This document shows, piece after piece, positions 9,955 through 20,218 of a stretch of DNA of 64,000 nucleotides. This stretch comes from Ustilago trichophora (Eukaryota; Basidiomycota; Ustilaginomycetes; Ustilaginales; Ustilaginaceae): the NCBI GenBank assembly GCA_900323505.1, contig OOIN01000005.1, forward strand, positions 1,116,001-1,180,000, read 5' to 3'. The stretch's first letter is position 1, and the number at the start of each line of letters is the position of its first letter. The position numbers and the translations under genes are program-made. A model generated the notes under the pieces. That model had not been told where the DNA came from, did not search any database, and saw only the letters and a program-made list of their open reading frames with translations.

Positions 9955-10626
9955 ATGGCACCGCCGACCAAGTTCACCAAGAAGCAGCTGGTCAAGCACC
10001 GCACTTCTGCAACGCCATTCAACGGCAAAAAGACGGGTGGATTCCAAGTGGGCCCAAAACACCTTCCAGATGGAGCATATCTAGGCAAGCACAAACGCAT
10101 CAAAGCCGAGCTCATCCACAAGGCCAAAGTCAAAAAAGAGTACTACAAGCAGCTCAAGCAAGACAAAGCTGGAGGAAGCGGCACCAGCGCCAATGCAGCC
10201 CCATTAGGAAAGCGAGGCGGCGCCGCTGCAGTAGCAGCAGATACAGCCGCCGATGACTCGAGGCTCCCCTTCACATTGCCCAAGGATCAAGGAAGGTTCG
10301 CTCCAGAGAACGGCGGAGATGACGACGATGCAGAGTTGGACCTGGCTCTATCGGGCGGAAAGCAGGACTTGCGACCGAGAAAAGTTGAAAAGGCAAAGAA
10401 CAAGAAGCCGTTGCCACACCCTTTGCCGAGAGCTGCGCAGCGCCAAGAGGTGCCCGAAAAGGTCTGGGACACACGAACGAAAGAAGAGAAGGAACAGGAA
10501 AGAGAGAAGAAGAACGAGCTGTGGAACAAGGCCAGTGGCAGTCGCATCGGCCAGGCGAGAGGACAGCCGAATTTGGGCGCAAGGATGGAAGTGATGCTAG
10601 CCAAGATTCGCAAGTCGACCAACTAG
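9955..10626 (+). CDS. FYV7: FYV7/TAP26-like rRNA-processing protein
   Basis: Small, very basic protein of 223 residues. The segment KHLPDGAYLGKHKRIKAELI followed by HKAKVKKEYYKQLK matches the Fyv7/CCDC59 family, which in yeast is needed for 18S rRNA processing in the nucleolus. The middle is an Ala/Gly-rich and acidic linker (DDDDAELDLALSGG). The C-terminal third is a charged helix (RTKEEKEQEREKKNELWNKA), likely coiled coil, ending in RMEVMLAKIRKS. The ATG at 9955 is the first in frame. No intron. Its divergent partner TRM7 also acts on RNA. Confidence 0.85.
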   Translation: MAPPTKFTKKQLVKHRTSATPFNGKKTGGFQVGPKHLPDGAYLGKHKRIKAELIHKAKVKKEYYKQLKQDKAGGSGTSANAAPLGKRGGAAAVAADTAADDSRLPFTLPKDQGRFAPENGGDDDDAELDLALSGGKQDLRPRKVEKAKNKKPLPHPLPRAAQRQEVPEKVWDTRTKEEKEQEREKKNELWNKASGSRIGQARGQPNLGARMEVMLAKIRKSTN

Positions 10627-10830
10627 ACTCAACTCGGACTGAACTCATCATATACCCGTGGATTCCATTACACTTATCCCGATGCACTTGCAATCTACAC
10701 GACTCATCTCAATAAGCATTCCAAGCCGTCTAACCCCATTTGCTTGTGTCAATGCCGTGTGATAGAGAATCGTTTGCGATACGATTTACATTTTCGAATG
10801 AACGACAGAAATCTGTGAGGTGTACAATGT

Positions 10831-11869
10831 CTACCGCAATGCCCACCTGTAGCCCAGCAGATTGATTGGGGGGAAACGTTCAACGTCAGTACATCCCTTG
10901 CAACTGTGTATTAACCAAGCTTTCTACTCACATCTTGACAACAAACAGCTCTGCTGGCATGCCGAATTGGATCTCGCACTTGACAATCTCGAGACCAGCC
11001 TCCTTGAAGACGCGCTCGTAGGCTTTTGTGGAACGGGTGATGCTGTGATCCTCGTCATCGTACCAGACACGCTCTGTACCGTCTGCTTCTTCGGTGCATA
11101 CATTCTCCTTGACACCAATGACTCCACCTGGCTTCAGTGCTGCCTTGGAGCGCTGGAGGAATGATATCAAATCCTTATCCGACAGATGTTGGAGGCACCA
11201 CTGTGCCCACACGAGATCGTAGGTGACTGGCTCGGTCGGCGATCCTGCTACGCCTTCTGACTCTGCTGGTGCTGTGTTTGACTCTGTGGCCCTGGTGTAG
11301 GTGTCGGTAGGCTGCTCATCATCGATCGAGACTGTAGGTGGGATACTGGTGCCGTCGACAGGCTGAGCGGTCGAGTAAGGTCGGGTCGGCTCGATATCTT
11401 GCAATGTCGAGCAGTGGAAGTGGACCGCCTTGCGTGCTTGGAAAGGAGAGCTACTCGGTGGTGTCTGAATTTGAGGCCAAGCTGCCGACTGCTTCTTGGC
11501 TTCGAGGAGGAACTTGGCAACAGGCTCGACCATGTGTACCTCGTCGAAGATGGGAATGAGACTGTGCTGAGTGACTCTGCCTACACCTGCACCACAATCG
11601 AGAGCACGGGTACGTGCCTTTCCCTTGCCACCCCTCTCAGCCACCCTATCCTTCTTCCACTGGAATGCAGATACATTGGATGAAGCAGGAGCGCAAAAGG
11701 AGAGATGAGGGAGAACGCTCATGAGGAAAGAGCGTGAGCCAAGCGACTCGACGCGGGAGACATGACCGAAGCCGCCGAGGACGCCATCGACGCTTGCTTC
11801 AACACCTTCCCAATATTGGACGCCACGTTTGACGTCGGGTGTCGGATGGACGATACGAATGGCGGACAT
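10831..11869 (-). CDS. Protein N-terminal methyltransferase (NTMT1/TAE1), with a 16-base last exon
   Basis: Methylates the alpha-amino group of proteins beginning (Met)-X-Pro-Lys in known orthologues. The 317-residue model has two exons: 11869-10932 and 10846-10831. Seen in sequence: YWEGVEASVDGVLGGFGHVS (19-38), SAM motif ALDCGAGVGRVT (89-100), VEPVAKFL, DLVWAQWCLQHLSD and PGGVIGVKEN, all family blocks. A Pro/Ser/Thr-rich insert of about 80 residues sits between the SAM motif and DLVWAQW. Without splicing the frame stops right after AELFVVKM. The stop overlaps a GTGAGT donor, and the acceptor CTACAG at 10847 joins 16 bases encoding WALR and a stop. This restores an aromatic-ALR ending like the one I recall for animal NTMT1. 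The branch-like word TACTGAC lies within the intron. Confidence 0.85.
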
Positions 11870-12012
11870 CCTTTTGGTCTGCTTGCAGAGGGCGACCGTA
11901 TGGAATAAGTTTGGTGTTGAGAAGAAAAGAATAAGAAGATTGGTTTCAGGGTCCAAGCCAAAGCGAATGCAGCTCAAAATTGCTCTTTCGGCTCCGTCAG
12001 AGACGCCAAAGC

Positions 12013-12037
12013 ACTGTACTGTACAGTACAGTACAGG
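12013..12037. repeat. GTACA/TGTAC pentamer repeat with palindromic centre
   Basis: Reads ACTGTACTGTACAGTACAGT and a little more; the half GTACTGTACAGTAC is its own reverse complement. It lies 144-168 bases upstream of the NTMT1 start. Confidence 0.85.
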
Positions 12038-12702
12038 CAATGGAGTTGGAGCAGAAGAAAAAGGAGAAAGGAAAAAACAAAATACAAGGGAAAAAGAAGG
12101 CTCGAAATTGGACGAAGAAAGGGCAATGCTTGTGATTTCACTGCAAAATGATTGGCCGGCGATTCGGTCGAAAGAGCCTTGCCGTCGCTGATAAGGTAAA
12201 GTGACAGAGAGGCGGAATAGTGTGTTCCGTCTTTCTGTCTCTGTGTTTGGCATCTTTCCCCGCATCAGACTCATGTTGTGCCTGTCTTGCTCCGTCAAAT
12301 ATAGACACTTTGCATATGTCGCAGAAGCCAAAAAAGTCTTCTGTAGTTCATGCTGTGCAAACTCAAATCGTATTGAGTCGCATGGAATCAGTCAACAGCC
12401 ACACTGCAACTTAACCGAGCCTCGATCCTTTGTCTTGTGTGATGTGGCGCTTACCCGAGTCAGGTTCGATAGGGTCACATCAGGCACCTTGGCTCGTTAA
12501 CTTAACTTTCTGTGGATGGTCGTGGTGGCGACTCGGCGCTTGAGCAAGTCAAGTCAGTCCGACTGAGCATTTCCCTGATGTCGGACAACATAGCACCTCT
12601 TGCTTCCGCCGGCTTTTGCTGCCAAGAACAGCAGAGCGGCAGCCTGTTGATTGCCTGATTCCTCTCCGCAGTCTTTCTGCACAGACATACAATACTGTAC
12701 AC

Positions 12703-12750
12703 ACAGTACAGTACAGTACAGTACAGTACAGTACAGTACAGTACAGTACA
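12703..12750. repeat. (GTACA)n microsatellite, about 9.6 copies
   Basis: A perfect 5-base tandem array of 48 bases, about 150 bases upstream of the GRDP start. It is the longest copy of the GTACA-type element found in the window. Confidence 0.95.
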
Positions 12751-12900
12751 TCCTTCGCTGAGCAGACCCTCGCACCTCCAACCTCTTGACCGATAGTCGC
12801 TCTCTCCAGCCGCTTTCTTTCCTATCATCACTGACTCCTCGTACATACTGATCGGTCCTTCTCTACCGTCGCTCTGTATGATATCTCTTCCCTGCACAAC

Positions 12901-15614
12901 ATGGCGAGAAGTCATACTCCACCTCTGAGCAATGGCTCCACATCGAGCTCGGACGATAGCCCACTCGAGCCTCTCCCCGCCTCTCAGCTCCCTGGATACG
13001 ATGTAGCCGTTGCAAGTACACCAGGCCCATCTGCTGAGGTCGACACGATCGCTACGACACTCAAGAATGCCTCTCTCAAGCTCTGCGATGGTCCTGGCTT
13101 ATCTCCAGACGAGCGCAAAGAGCTCGACAAGGCGCTCAACGATGGCATCAAGGTCGGTCTCACCAACGCAACCAAGGCCATCTGTCAGCTGGACGATCTC
13201 AAGTATCATCTCAAGCTTCTTGACCTCTTTGACCGCCTTCGTCAAGCCGTCCACGATGGCACCGAGTACTTTGACTACCCCTCGTGCCATCAAGATGCCG
13301 TCCACATTGACGAGCCTGGTATCGATGCTCCTCCTCCCCCCTATGCTCCCGTCGCAGAGCCACTTCCAGACCTCAGCTCCAAGACGGGTCATCGACCAAC
13401 TCAAGAGGAAGCTGATCAGGCCGCCGCCGAGCTCAGTCAGCAGCTCCTTCGAGAACGTCGCTGGAGCATCTTTCTCAATCGCGCCGCCTACCGCCTCGAA
13501 CTCTGGTGCACCAGCATCCTCCACTCCGATACCTTGAGCCAGCATATCCAGGGTCTCAATAAGACCGACAATTACACCGAGAAAAAAGTCTCGACGGGTT
13601 TCGAACTCCCCGACTTTGCTCTGCCCCCTGTCGATGTTGCTCTTATGCTTCACTCCTACCACCTCAACCCTCTGTTCAAAGAAGAGGAATCTCAACGTCT
13701 TCGCACACGCGCCGGCCTTTCCCTCTTCAACTACCCGCTCCGACAGATTGCCGAGCGAGCCCATCCTACGCTGCCCATCCTCAACGACGTAGAGCTAGCC
13801 AAGGTCTACTGGGATGAGCGTATCACCACCAAGCGTTCCAAGCAGCCATGGGACCTCAGTCTTCAGCCACCTCCCGGCCACCCTACCAATGCTCAAGAAA
13901 CCTACGGTGGTACCATCTTTGGCCTTCGTGTCAATTGTCCACGTTGTAAAATGTCTCAGTTTGTACCCTGGACAGGCATTGGCAAAGAGCCACTCCAAGT
14001 CGGCATCGGTGAAACCGGATGGGAGCGTGGCTGCACTGATCCTCAGTGTGCCCAGCTCATCTCGGCCGATCATCTCCAGATGCGTCGCTTCCTCGACGAT
14101 TACACGGTGTGGCGCAAGTCCCCTGGCAGGCCTTTCACCAAGCCGGTCTACTTTATGGCCGGTACTATGATCGGTGCTATGCACAGCAAGCGCTCCTCCA
14201 GGGACTACTTTGGCGAGTCTCTCCTTCTCCCCGTCTTCAAGCAAGAGAAACCGATCGAGGCAGCCGCACACAAGGATCGTCGTGTCTCCAATTCTGCAGA
14301 GCTGCAAGAGATCGACCATGTGGCCGCCCAGTGCGATTACAGCCTCAAAAAGTTCCGCCAATGGTTCGAGGATCGCTGGATGAGCAATGCCATCACCCCC
14401 AAGCTCAAGATGCCTGACGAGAAAGCACAGCAGATGGCACGAATTGCTGTCCTCATGCGTGCCTACCAGAACGGCAATGCAGCTGCCTACGGCGAGGGTC
14501 TCTGCGATGTCGTCGACGCTGTCAAGCGCCAGACCAGTTTCAACCTCGAGATGGAGAAGCTCGGATGGTCCAAGCATCTCAAGCTTCTCGATCAAGGGGC
14601 GCTCGACGACGTCCTCGCCCGCAGCCTCATTCGCTACCACAAGTTCCTGGACTTGATGGCTTCGACCCATACGCTCCTCACACCCACCTTGGATATCGAT
14701 CTCTGTTGGCACACTCACCAGCTTCAAGCCCATTACTACGACCACTGCTTTAGGCTTGTCGGTCGCTTTGTCAATCATGACGACGCTATCGAGACCGGCA
14801 TTCTGAAAGATGCCTTTGACCGCACCGCCTCGCTTTGGAAGCAACGATACGGCCAGCCTTACTCCCTGTGCGGCTGCATGTACAATAGTCCTGGTGCTAT
14901 CAAAAAGCTCAAGAGCTTGCTCGGTGGCAGTGCTGCCAGCGAGCCCTTCGAGAACGCTTCCGAATCCGGCAAGGGTTCCGGCTTCACTACACGGATGAAG
15001 GGCAAGTGGCGAGCTGCCAAACAGCTCCCCGGTGATAAACAGGACGATGTGGCTGTCTGGCAAGATGCCACCCACCCCAGCGCCCACTCGGCCGTGATTG
15101 TCAAGGAAGAGGCGCATCGTCACGACAAGCTCCGCGAGCAGATGGTGAAAGAGTGGGCTCAAGGAAAGCGCCGAGAAGGCCACGAGAGTGCATTTGTGTA
15201 AGTCATCCCTAGTCATCACTGCTGACAAGTCTCCCGGTGTGACGTGCTTTTGAAAGCTCCCCACCAAGCCACACTCGTCTATGCTCATTGACTAACGTCT
15301 TCTTCAATATTGACTCGACCTTTGTATGATTCACTCCTTTTCACAATTGCAGATTCGGATACAACACGCCAGGCCTGTACCCCTTCTACTACAGCCCACT
15401 TTACAGTACCCACTACGTCAGCAGAGGTACCACGGGCGATGCAACGCACAGTGCCTACAGCATGTATGGCCTCTACGGCTTGATGGCTGTCAGTGGTGTT
15501 GGCATGGGCGCTGCAGGAGCTGGCGGCTTTGCTATGGCGGGTGTCGGTTGCGCAGGTGGTGGAGGCGGATGCGGAGGAGGAGGAGGAGGCTGCGGCGGCG
15601 GCGGCGGTTCCTGA
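12901..15614 (+). CDS. GRDP-like glycine-rich domain protein (DUF1399 type), two exons
   Basis: Protein of 852 residues from exons 12901-15197 and 15353-15614, with donor GTAAGT and acceptor TTGCAG. The family (glycine-rich domain-containing proteins of plants and fungi) has no firmly assigned biochemical role. Seen: a Pro-rich N-terminus; a helical region with WSIFLNRAAYRLELW; LPPVDVALMLHSYHLNP; CPRC and CTDPQC pairs that could bind metal (about residues 346-383); and the family signature DLCWHTHQLQAHYY with W603. After splicing, the tail reads FGYNTPGLYPFYYSP and ends in a Gly/Cys-rich segment (CAGGGGGCGGGGGGCGGGG). Without splicing the frame ends 4 bases into the intron at TAA. The second exon thus supplies the whole glycine-rich tail. 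The 155-base intron is the only one seen. Confidence 0.88.
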
Positions 15615-16732
15615 TCTGCTTTTTCTTTCATTTGCCCGATGACGAGTGAGATCAACTTGTATATACTGTACGATCCATACCCACCAGCTTGTGATTCCTC
15701 GCACACGCAAAACTGTACGTCAGTTCCTGATCTACATGGCTTGAGCTTCAACAATTTGCGTGTGGCCTGAATCATCGCATACTGGAGAATTGTCTTTGCT
15801 GAGCATTAATAGACTGCAATAATATCACAATAGCGCATGCTCCCGAGCCTCACCAGGCTAATACCTCGGTCAATTCTCGGGTGTTGATGGCCCGCTCGCA
15901 CCCGTTTCGACACAAAGTGAAGGTTCACTTGGGCTGTGGTACCTGGTCAGGATACGGGTGGGCGATATCGTCGGGTTACCGGTCGTGAGGCATAAGGGGC
16001 AAATGTGCAAGCCGGGGCCGTCGCCACAAGTCAACAAATGAACGTGGGTGGTCCATCGACATTCCTACCGAGTGTGATTTTGCGAACGCCATCCGAGTTT
16101 GAAAAAACTTAATACGCACGGTGCTTTTCATCTGGCGATGCTCTGAAGATAGGCAAATGATCGAACTGACTCGCTCATCTCACACACAAACAGCACACAA
16201 AGGGTCCGGGATCCTGAGAAAATCATTGCTCTCATCGAGCCGGGATCGCGTCGTGCGCCCCCAGTCGATGAACTTTCCGCAGCAGAAGTGGGGAGATGCA
16301 TGGTGATGGTGGGAATCGATGCCACAGATGTCTGCGGACTTGTGTGCGTGTTGAACTGGAGCATATGGTAGGGGTCAAGCCGGGGCGATGAAGTGGGTCG
16401 CAAAGGCGTCCCCGCCAGGCCATCTTGGCGTAAGTGACTGGTCAGTGACCTCTCCATCTAACACACTGCATTGCAAGCACATTTCGAGTGAGACTTCGTG
16501 GAAGCTTCGTCAGGCCGGCCGTGACAACGGGTGGGGACTGCCAATTACATACCAGTCAGACTTGCTCATACTGTTCAGCAGTCCAGTGAGGGACGAAAGG
16601 TACTTAAGACGTCGTCTGTGAGCTCATTGGACATTTTCTCCTCCTCACCCATCCATTCGTCTCCTCCCTAATCACTACCCTAGACTTTACCAGAACAATA
16701 ACGCCCAGACATCTTTCCTCATTTTTCTCATC
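15615..16732. other. Intergenic region upstream of the secreted-protein gene
   Basis: About 1.1 kb with no convincing open frame. It contains the 3' end of the GRDP gene and the promoter of the secreted protein. A TACTTAA word at 16601-16607 is 126 bases before the ATG and could serve as a TATA-like element; a similar word precedes the SDR gene at 20102. Weak evidence only. Confidence 0.35.
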
Positions 16733-17443
16733 ATGAAGTTCGGTGCCCTCGTCTGCGTCGCAGCCGCGCTGCTCCCTGCTGCTCTGGCTAACGTCGACAT
16801 CACCTTCACTGCCGAAAAGTTCAACCGTCGCGATGCCGACGATGATCGAAACCCCAGCTTCGGTGTTTTCCTCGCCAACGAGTACCTCAAGCGCGGTGGT
16901 GCCGGTCTGCCCGCGCCCAAGGACGTCCGGGAGACCAACCCCAAGTGCCAGTGGAAGAGCTACGACAAGGTCTGGGGTTGGATCGACGACTACAACGTTC
17001 AGTGCTACTTGAGCCCCTCGTACAAGTATCACGCCTACTCGTATGCCAAGCCTTTCACTGCGTGGAAGAGTATCAAGGCAGGAGCCTGTGCCGACACTGC
17101 CGCTACTAAGGACTACCCTGTCGACCATATCCCCAAGTACACTATCGGTGTTCCCTACCTTTACATGAGCAACTGGTACGATCGTCGCTGCAAGGTGCGC
17201 GCCATGGTCAAGGTTCCCAAGACCGACGAGCACGACGAGTACTGGGTCTTGGCTTGGGTTCAGGACCACGCCCGAGGCTACTGGGACTCGAAGGGCGTTG
17301 ATGACCCCAAGCTGCCTCAGCAGGGCATCCTGCTCGACACTGAGCTGTGGCTTAAGTTCTTCAACAAGGGCCACGACCCCAATGACCTCAACGGTGTCGT
17401 TAAGGCCGAATGGTTCTTGCTCGACGTCAACACCATCTCTTGA
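16733..17443 (+). CDS. Small secreted protein of unknown function (candidate effector)
   Basis: 236 residues, not recognised. A clear signal peptide opens it (MKFGALVCVAAALLPAALAN, cleavage likely after ALA near residue 19). The mature part is rich in Trp, Tyr and Lys and has four cysteines (KCQW, VQCYL, GACAD, RRCKV), enough for two disulfides. It contains no membrane segment and no GPI-like tail. Strings such as WGWIDDYNVQCYL, VPYLYMSNWYDRRC and YWVLAWVQDHARGYW suggest a compact folded domain, not a disordered effector. Codon choice is strongly biased to C/G-ending codons, which in fungi often marks high expression. The preceding intergenic space is long (1.1 kb), as expected for a regulated secreted gene. 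It could be an effector or a cell-surface protein; sequence does not decide. Confidence 0.8.
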   Translation: MKFGALVCVAAALLPAALANVDITFTAEKFNRRDADDDRNPSFGVFLANEYLKRGGAGLPAPKDVRETNPKCQWKSYDKVWGWIDDYNVQCYLSPSYKYHAYSYAKPFTAWKSIKAGACADTAATKDYPVDHIPKYTIGVPYLYMSNWYDRRCKVRAMVKVPKTDEHDEYWVLAWVQDHARGYWDSKGVDDPKLPQQGILLDTELWLKFFNKGHDPNDLNGVVKAEWFLLDVNTIS

Positions 17444-17948
17444 TGTGTCAGATGACCGCATCTTCATGCATAGCGTCGCTCGCAATTATCATCGTGCCTT
17501 TCAACTTTTATGCTGTTTCATCTCTTCTCTCATTCCTGCTAGACACATGCAACAAGTCGGCCGCATGGCGATCAGATGCTCTCTCTCTCACGGCCCTGTC
17601 CCGGCTTGAACGTCGTCGTGCGGAGATCACTAATTGCCCGGCGTGCGCTTGCGCCTGTTTCTGCCATTTCTCTCTTTCTTCGTTTTCTCAATTCAACACA
17701 AGTTATGTTATCCTACCGTTGTCTGTCAGCAATGGTCTGTGCGTGTGCACTGATCCGAGTAACTGACCTTAATAAAAAGCCTGAGTCAAAAGTTGCTTTT
17801 TTATTCCATGTCCGCAATACTAGTACAAATCTGCAACGCCGCAGGCGGAGCAGGGAAGGTAGGGTATATTTTCGTCTTGACCGTTGTCCACAGTAACAAA
17901 CTTTCCCGGCGGGCCGGGCTACTTTTTACTGAGCTTTCCTCGATGTGA
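17444..17948. other. Convergent intergenic region
   Basis: 505 bases between the 3' ends of the secreted-protein and mannosyltransferase genes. No gene-like feature. AATAAAA at 17771 could be a polyadenylation signal for the upstream gene. Confidence 0.35.
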
Positions 17949-19275
17949 TCAAATATCCAGCTTGCTGAACTCTTCCTTAGCATCAGTAGAATTTCTCCCG
18001 TTGACCTCGAGGAAGTTGTAGAGGCACGACTGGTGACCGTCGTCGAAGGAGAAGGATGATTCGTGGGCGCAGTAGCAGCGCATTCTGCCTGTATGTGGTG
18101 CAAGTGGGTTCTCCTTGGGTGTCTTTGGGCAGTGTAAGATGGGAGCATGGAGGTAGCCGACGTTGTCAAAGTAGTGGAATTCGGACTTGTCCAGTAGCAG
18201 TGCTGCGCCAATGGAGTGGACGGGGGCGTCACCCCATCGTTCGTAGAAGAAGCCACCGGCTTTGTCGAGGTGGTCGAAGAAGGAGAGATAGGCTGGGGAG
18301 CGGTAGAAATCCATATCCGCGATCTCGAAGTTAGACCAAAAGTGGCACTGCGGGCGATTAATAAGTCGCAAAAGAAATCCCAAATCGCAGTCGAAGCATC
18401 AGCGATTTGCCTATATGAAATGGAGAAAGCTTGTGGTTAGAGAAGGCGGGGAAAGGGAGACTTACTTTGTTATACCCGCGCCCGTTGTTATCCGTCACAA
18501 ACCCGAACAAATTGTTCGGTGCAAGCCACTCTGCATTCTTCTCGTACCATTTCCGCACATGAATCCAAAGGGTTGTAACGGTGCCTGGAATCTCGTGCAT
18601 GGCCAGCACGAAGCCGTACTTCTTCTTATTCTGTTCCATGAATCGGAATGGATCGTAGTCGGTCAGATCGCAAAAGTACTTGACGTTGGGTTCCACCCTC
18701 CAATAGTACCTGTACTTTTCCACTAGCGGATGTCTGAAAAAGTAGCCCGATTGAAATCTGCACATCTGCCTATAAGACTGCGAGTTGCCATAGGGCATCC
18801 CACCCCTGCCAGCCCTATCCCAGGCCTTCTTGGCTTTGATCAGGTCGATTTCGGGAGGAATATCCCACATCTCCTTGGGTACCAGACCGAATTCGACGCT
18901 GGAGGAAACAGCCCGGGTGATACGCAACTTGAAGTTTTCCGAAAAAGGTTCATTGTTGAGGAAGACATAGGGATAGCGATGATGCGGACGATCGTTGAAA
19001 GTCGATTCAAGGAGTTGGATACTCTGGAGGATGCCATTGATCTCGCCTTCGCGACAGAGGACGACAAATGTTGCGTTTGCCTTGGGTGTATCGGCGTACT
19101 GGATGGTGATGCCGTCGGCTACGAGGGCGCCTGCAGGAGCCGCATGCTGGTTGGACCAAGACGAGCGTAATGTATCGACTTGGGTCTGGTATGAGGTGGA
19201 AGTGTAGCTGGCCAAATAGTGCAGCGAGAGGACCGAGACGACGGCCAACGCTATGTAGCGAAGTGTGAGGTTCAT
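17949..19275 (-). CDS. Alpha-1,2-mannosyltransferase, GT15 (KRE2/MNT1/KTR family), two exons
   Basis: Golgi type II membrane enzyme that adds mannose to N- or O-linked glycans in fungi. Exons are 19275-18466 and 18347-17949 (402 residues), with donor GTAAGT and acceptor CCGCAG in phase 0, joining GRGYNK to CHFWSNFEI. The N-terminus has a single signal anchor (YIALAVVSVLSLHYLASY, about residues 7-24). Family blocks are NATFVVLCREGE, FLNNEPFSENFK, SYRQMCRFQSGYFF and KYRYYWRVEPNVKYFCD with the presumed catalytic Glu195, then WSNFEIADMDFYRS and GDAPVHSIGAALLL in exon 2. The open frame continues 37 codons upstream only from a GTG, so the ATG before the anchor is chosen. Length fits the family (about 390-440). 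Confidence 0.93.
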
Positions 19276-20218
19276 CTTGATGATCTGTTCCCGGGCATGA
19301 GGATGGGTGAAAGCAAAGCCGTCCGAATCAATACCTGTCTTTGATGATGATGATGGCGGTGGTGGTGGTGGTGGCGATGATGCCACCTCGAGAACAATGG
19401 TCTTTAGGGGTGGCTGTCTGTAGGTCGGTCAACACGGCGATTGAACAGACACCATCCCTCCCAGCAGATTGCACTTATGGACTCCGTTCCGGTCAAGTTG
19501 CACGACACTTCTGGTAGGAAGAAAAAGGCGCTGGCTCGTTGTTCACAGCTTCAGGGTGCCGGTGTTTGCATGAAATTGCAATCACTTCGCAACGGATACA
19601 AAAGGCTATGAAGAGTGAGTTCAGGGTTCATTTTTGACCTGCACCGCTTGTATTGCCTACATCAGAGGTGCAGAGTGGTAGTCTTGGCGGGGCAATCAGC
19701 AGCAAAGAGTCTTTGCTCGTTTGCTCCTCGGGGGGTCAAGGGCAACCCAAAGACGCGTTTGATGCGCCGGGCTCTGTGCGGCTTTTAGCGCCAACACGAG
19801 CCTGCGTTTCTTTTTTGCTTTTTACGCGGTCGCGTTCAGACTGACAATGTTAGATCGATTAGAAGGATTGAAAATGACGGCCGAGAAAATCACCTCACTC
19901 GACCGGGTATCGAGGGTGTCTCGGCCCGGCATCTGCCACATTGCTCCCCAGATTTTCGACACACGAGCCACGTTCGGCCTGACCGGCTTCTATCCCCGCA
20001 CGAGAACAAGCTGAAGTGTGTGCGCAGACAAAGAAGCTTGACGAGGGGCTCAAACTTCAGATTCGGTCAGCTCGGATGACTTGCTCCTCGAGAAGCATCA
20101 CTACTTAAACAGAGCATCCAACATTGCAATCTCGACCACTTTGTCCTTCGTCCTCAACCTAATCTTCCCTAATCGATTCGTTCCCAAACGGCCGAACCCC
20201 ACTCACAACACAATCACA
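19276..20218. promoter_or_regulatory. Divergent intergenic region, GT15 / SDR
   Basis: 943 bases. A GAT-trinucleotide-rich stretch lies near 19337-19385 (CATCATCAT on the mannosyltransferase strand). TACTTAA at 20102 is 117 bases before the SDR start. No other gene seen. Confidence 0.4.

Larger units (their letters stand above)
11870..12900. promoter_or_regulatory. Divergent intergenic region, NTMT1 / GRDP
   Basis: About 1030 bases. Two GTACA-type repeat blocks lie within it (12013-12037 and 12703-12750), each about 150 bases upstream of one of the two start codons. The rest is unremarkable; short open frames here lack coding character. Confidence 0.5.

Noticed and set aside
12460..12490. 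GGTTCGA word suggestive of a tRNA T-loop
   Set aside because: No matching acceptor stem or anticodon arm around it; no tRNA found anywhere in the window.
13795..15288. 497-codon open frame antisense to the GRDP gene
   Set aside because: Its opposite strand has clear family motifs; the antisense frame is open because of C/G-ending codon bias and has no recognisable domain.
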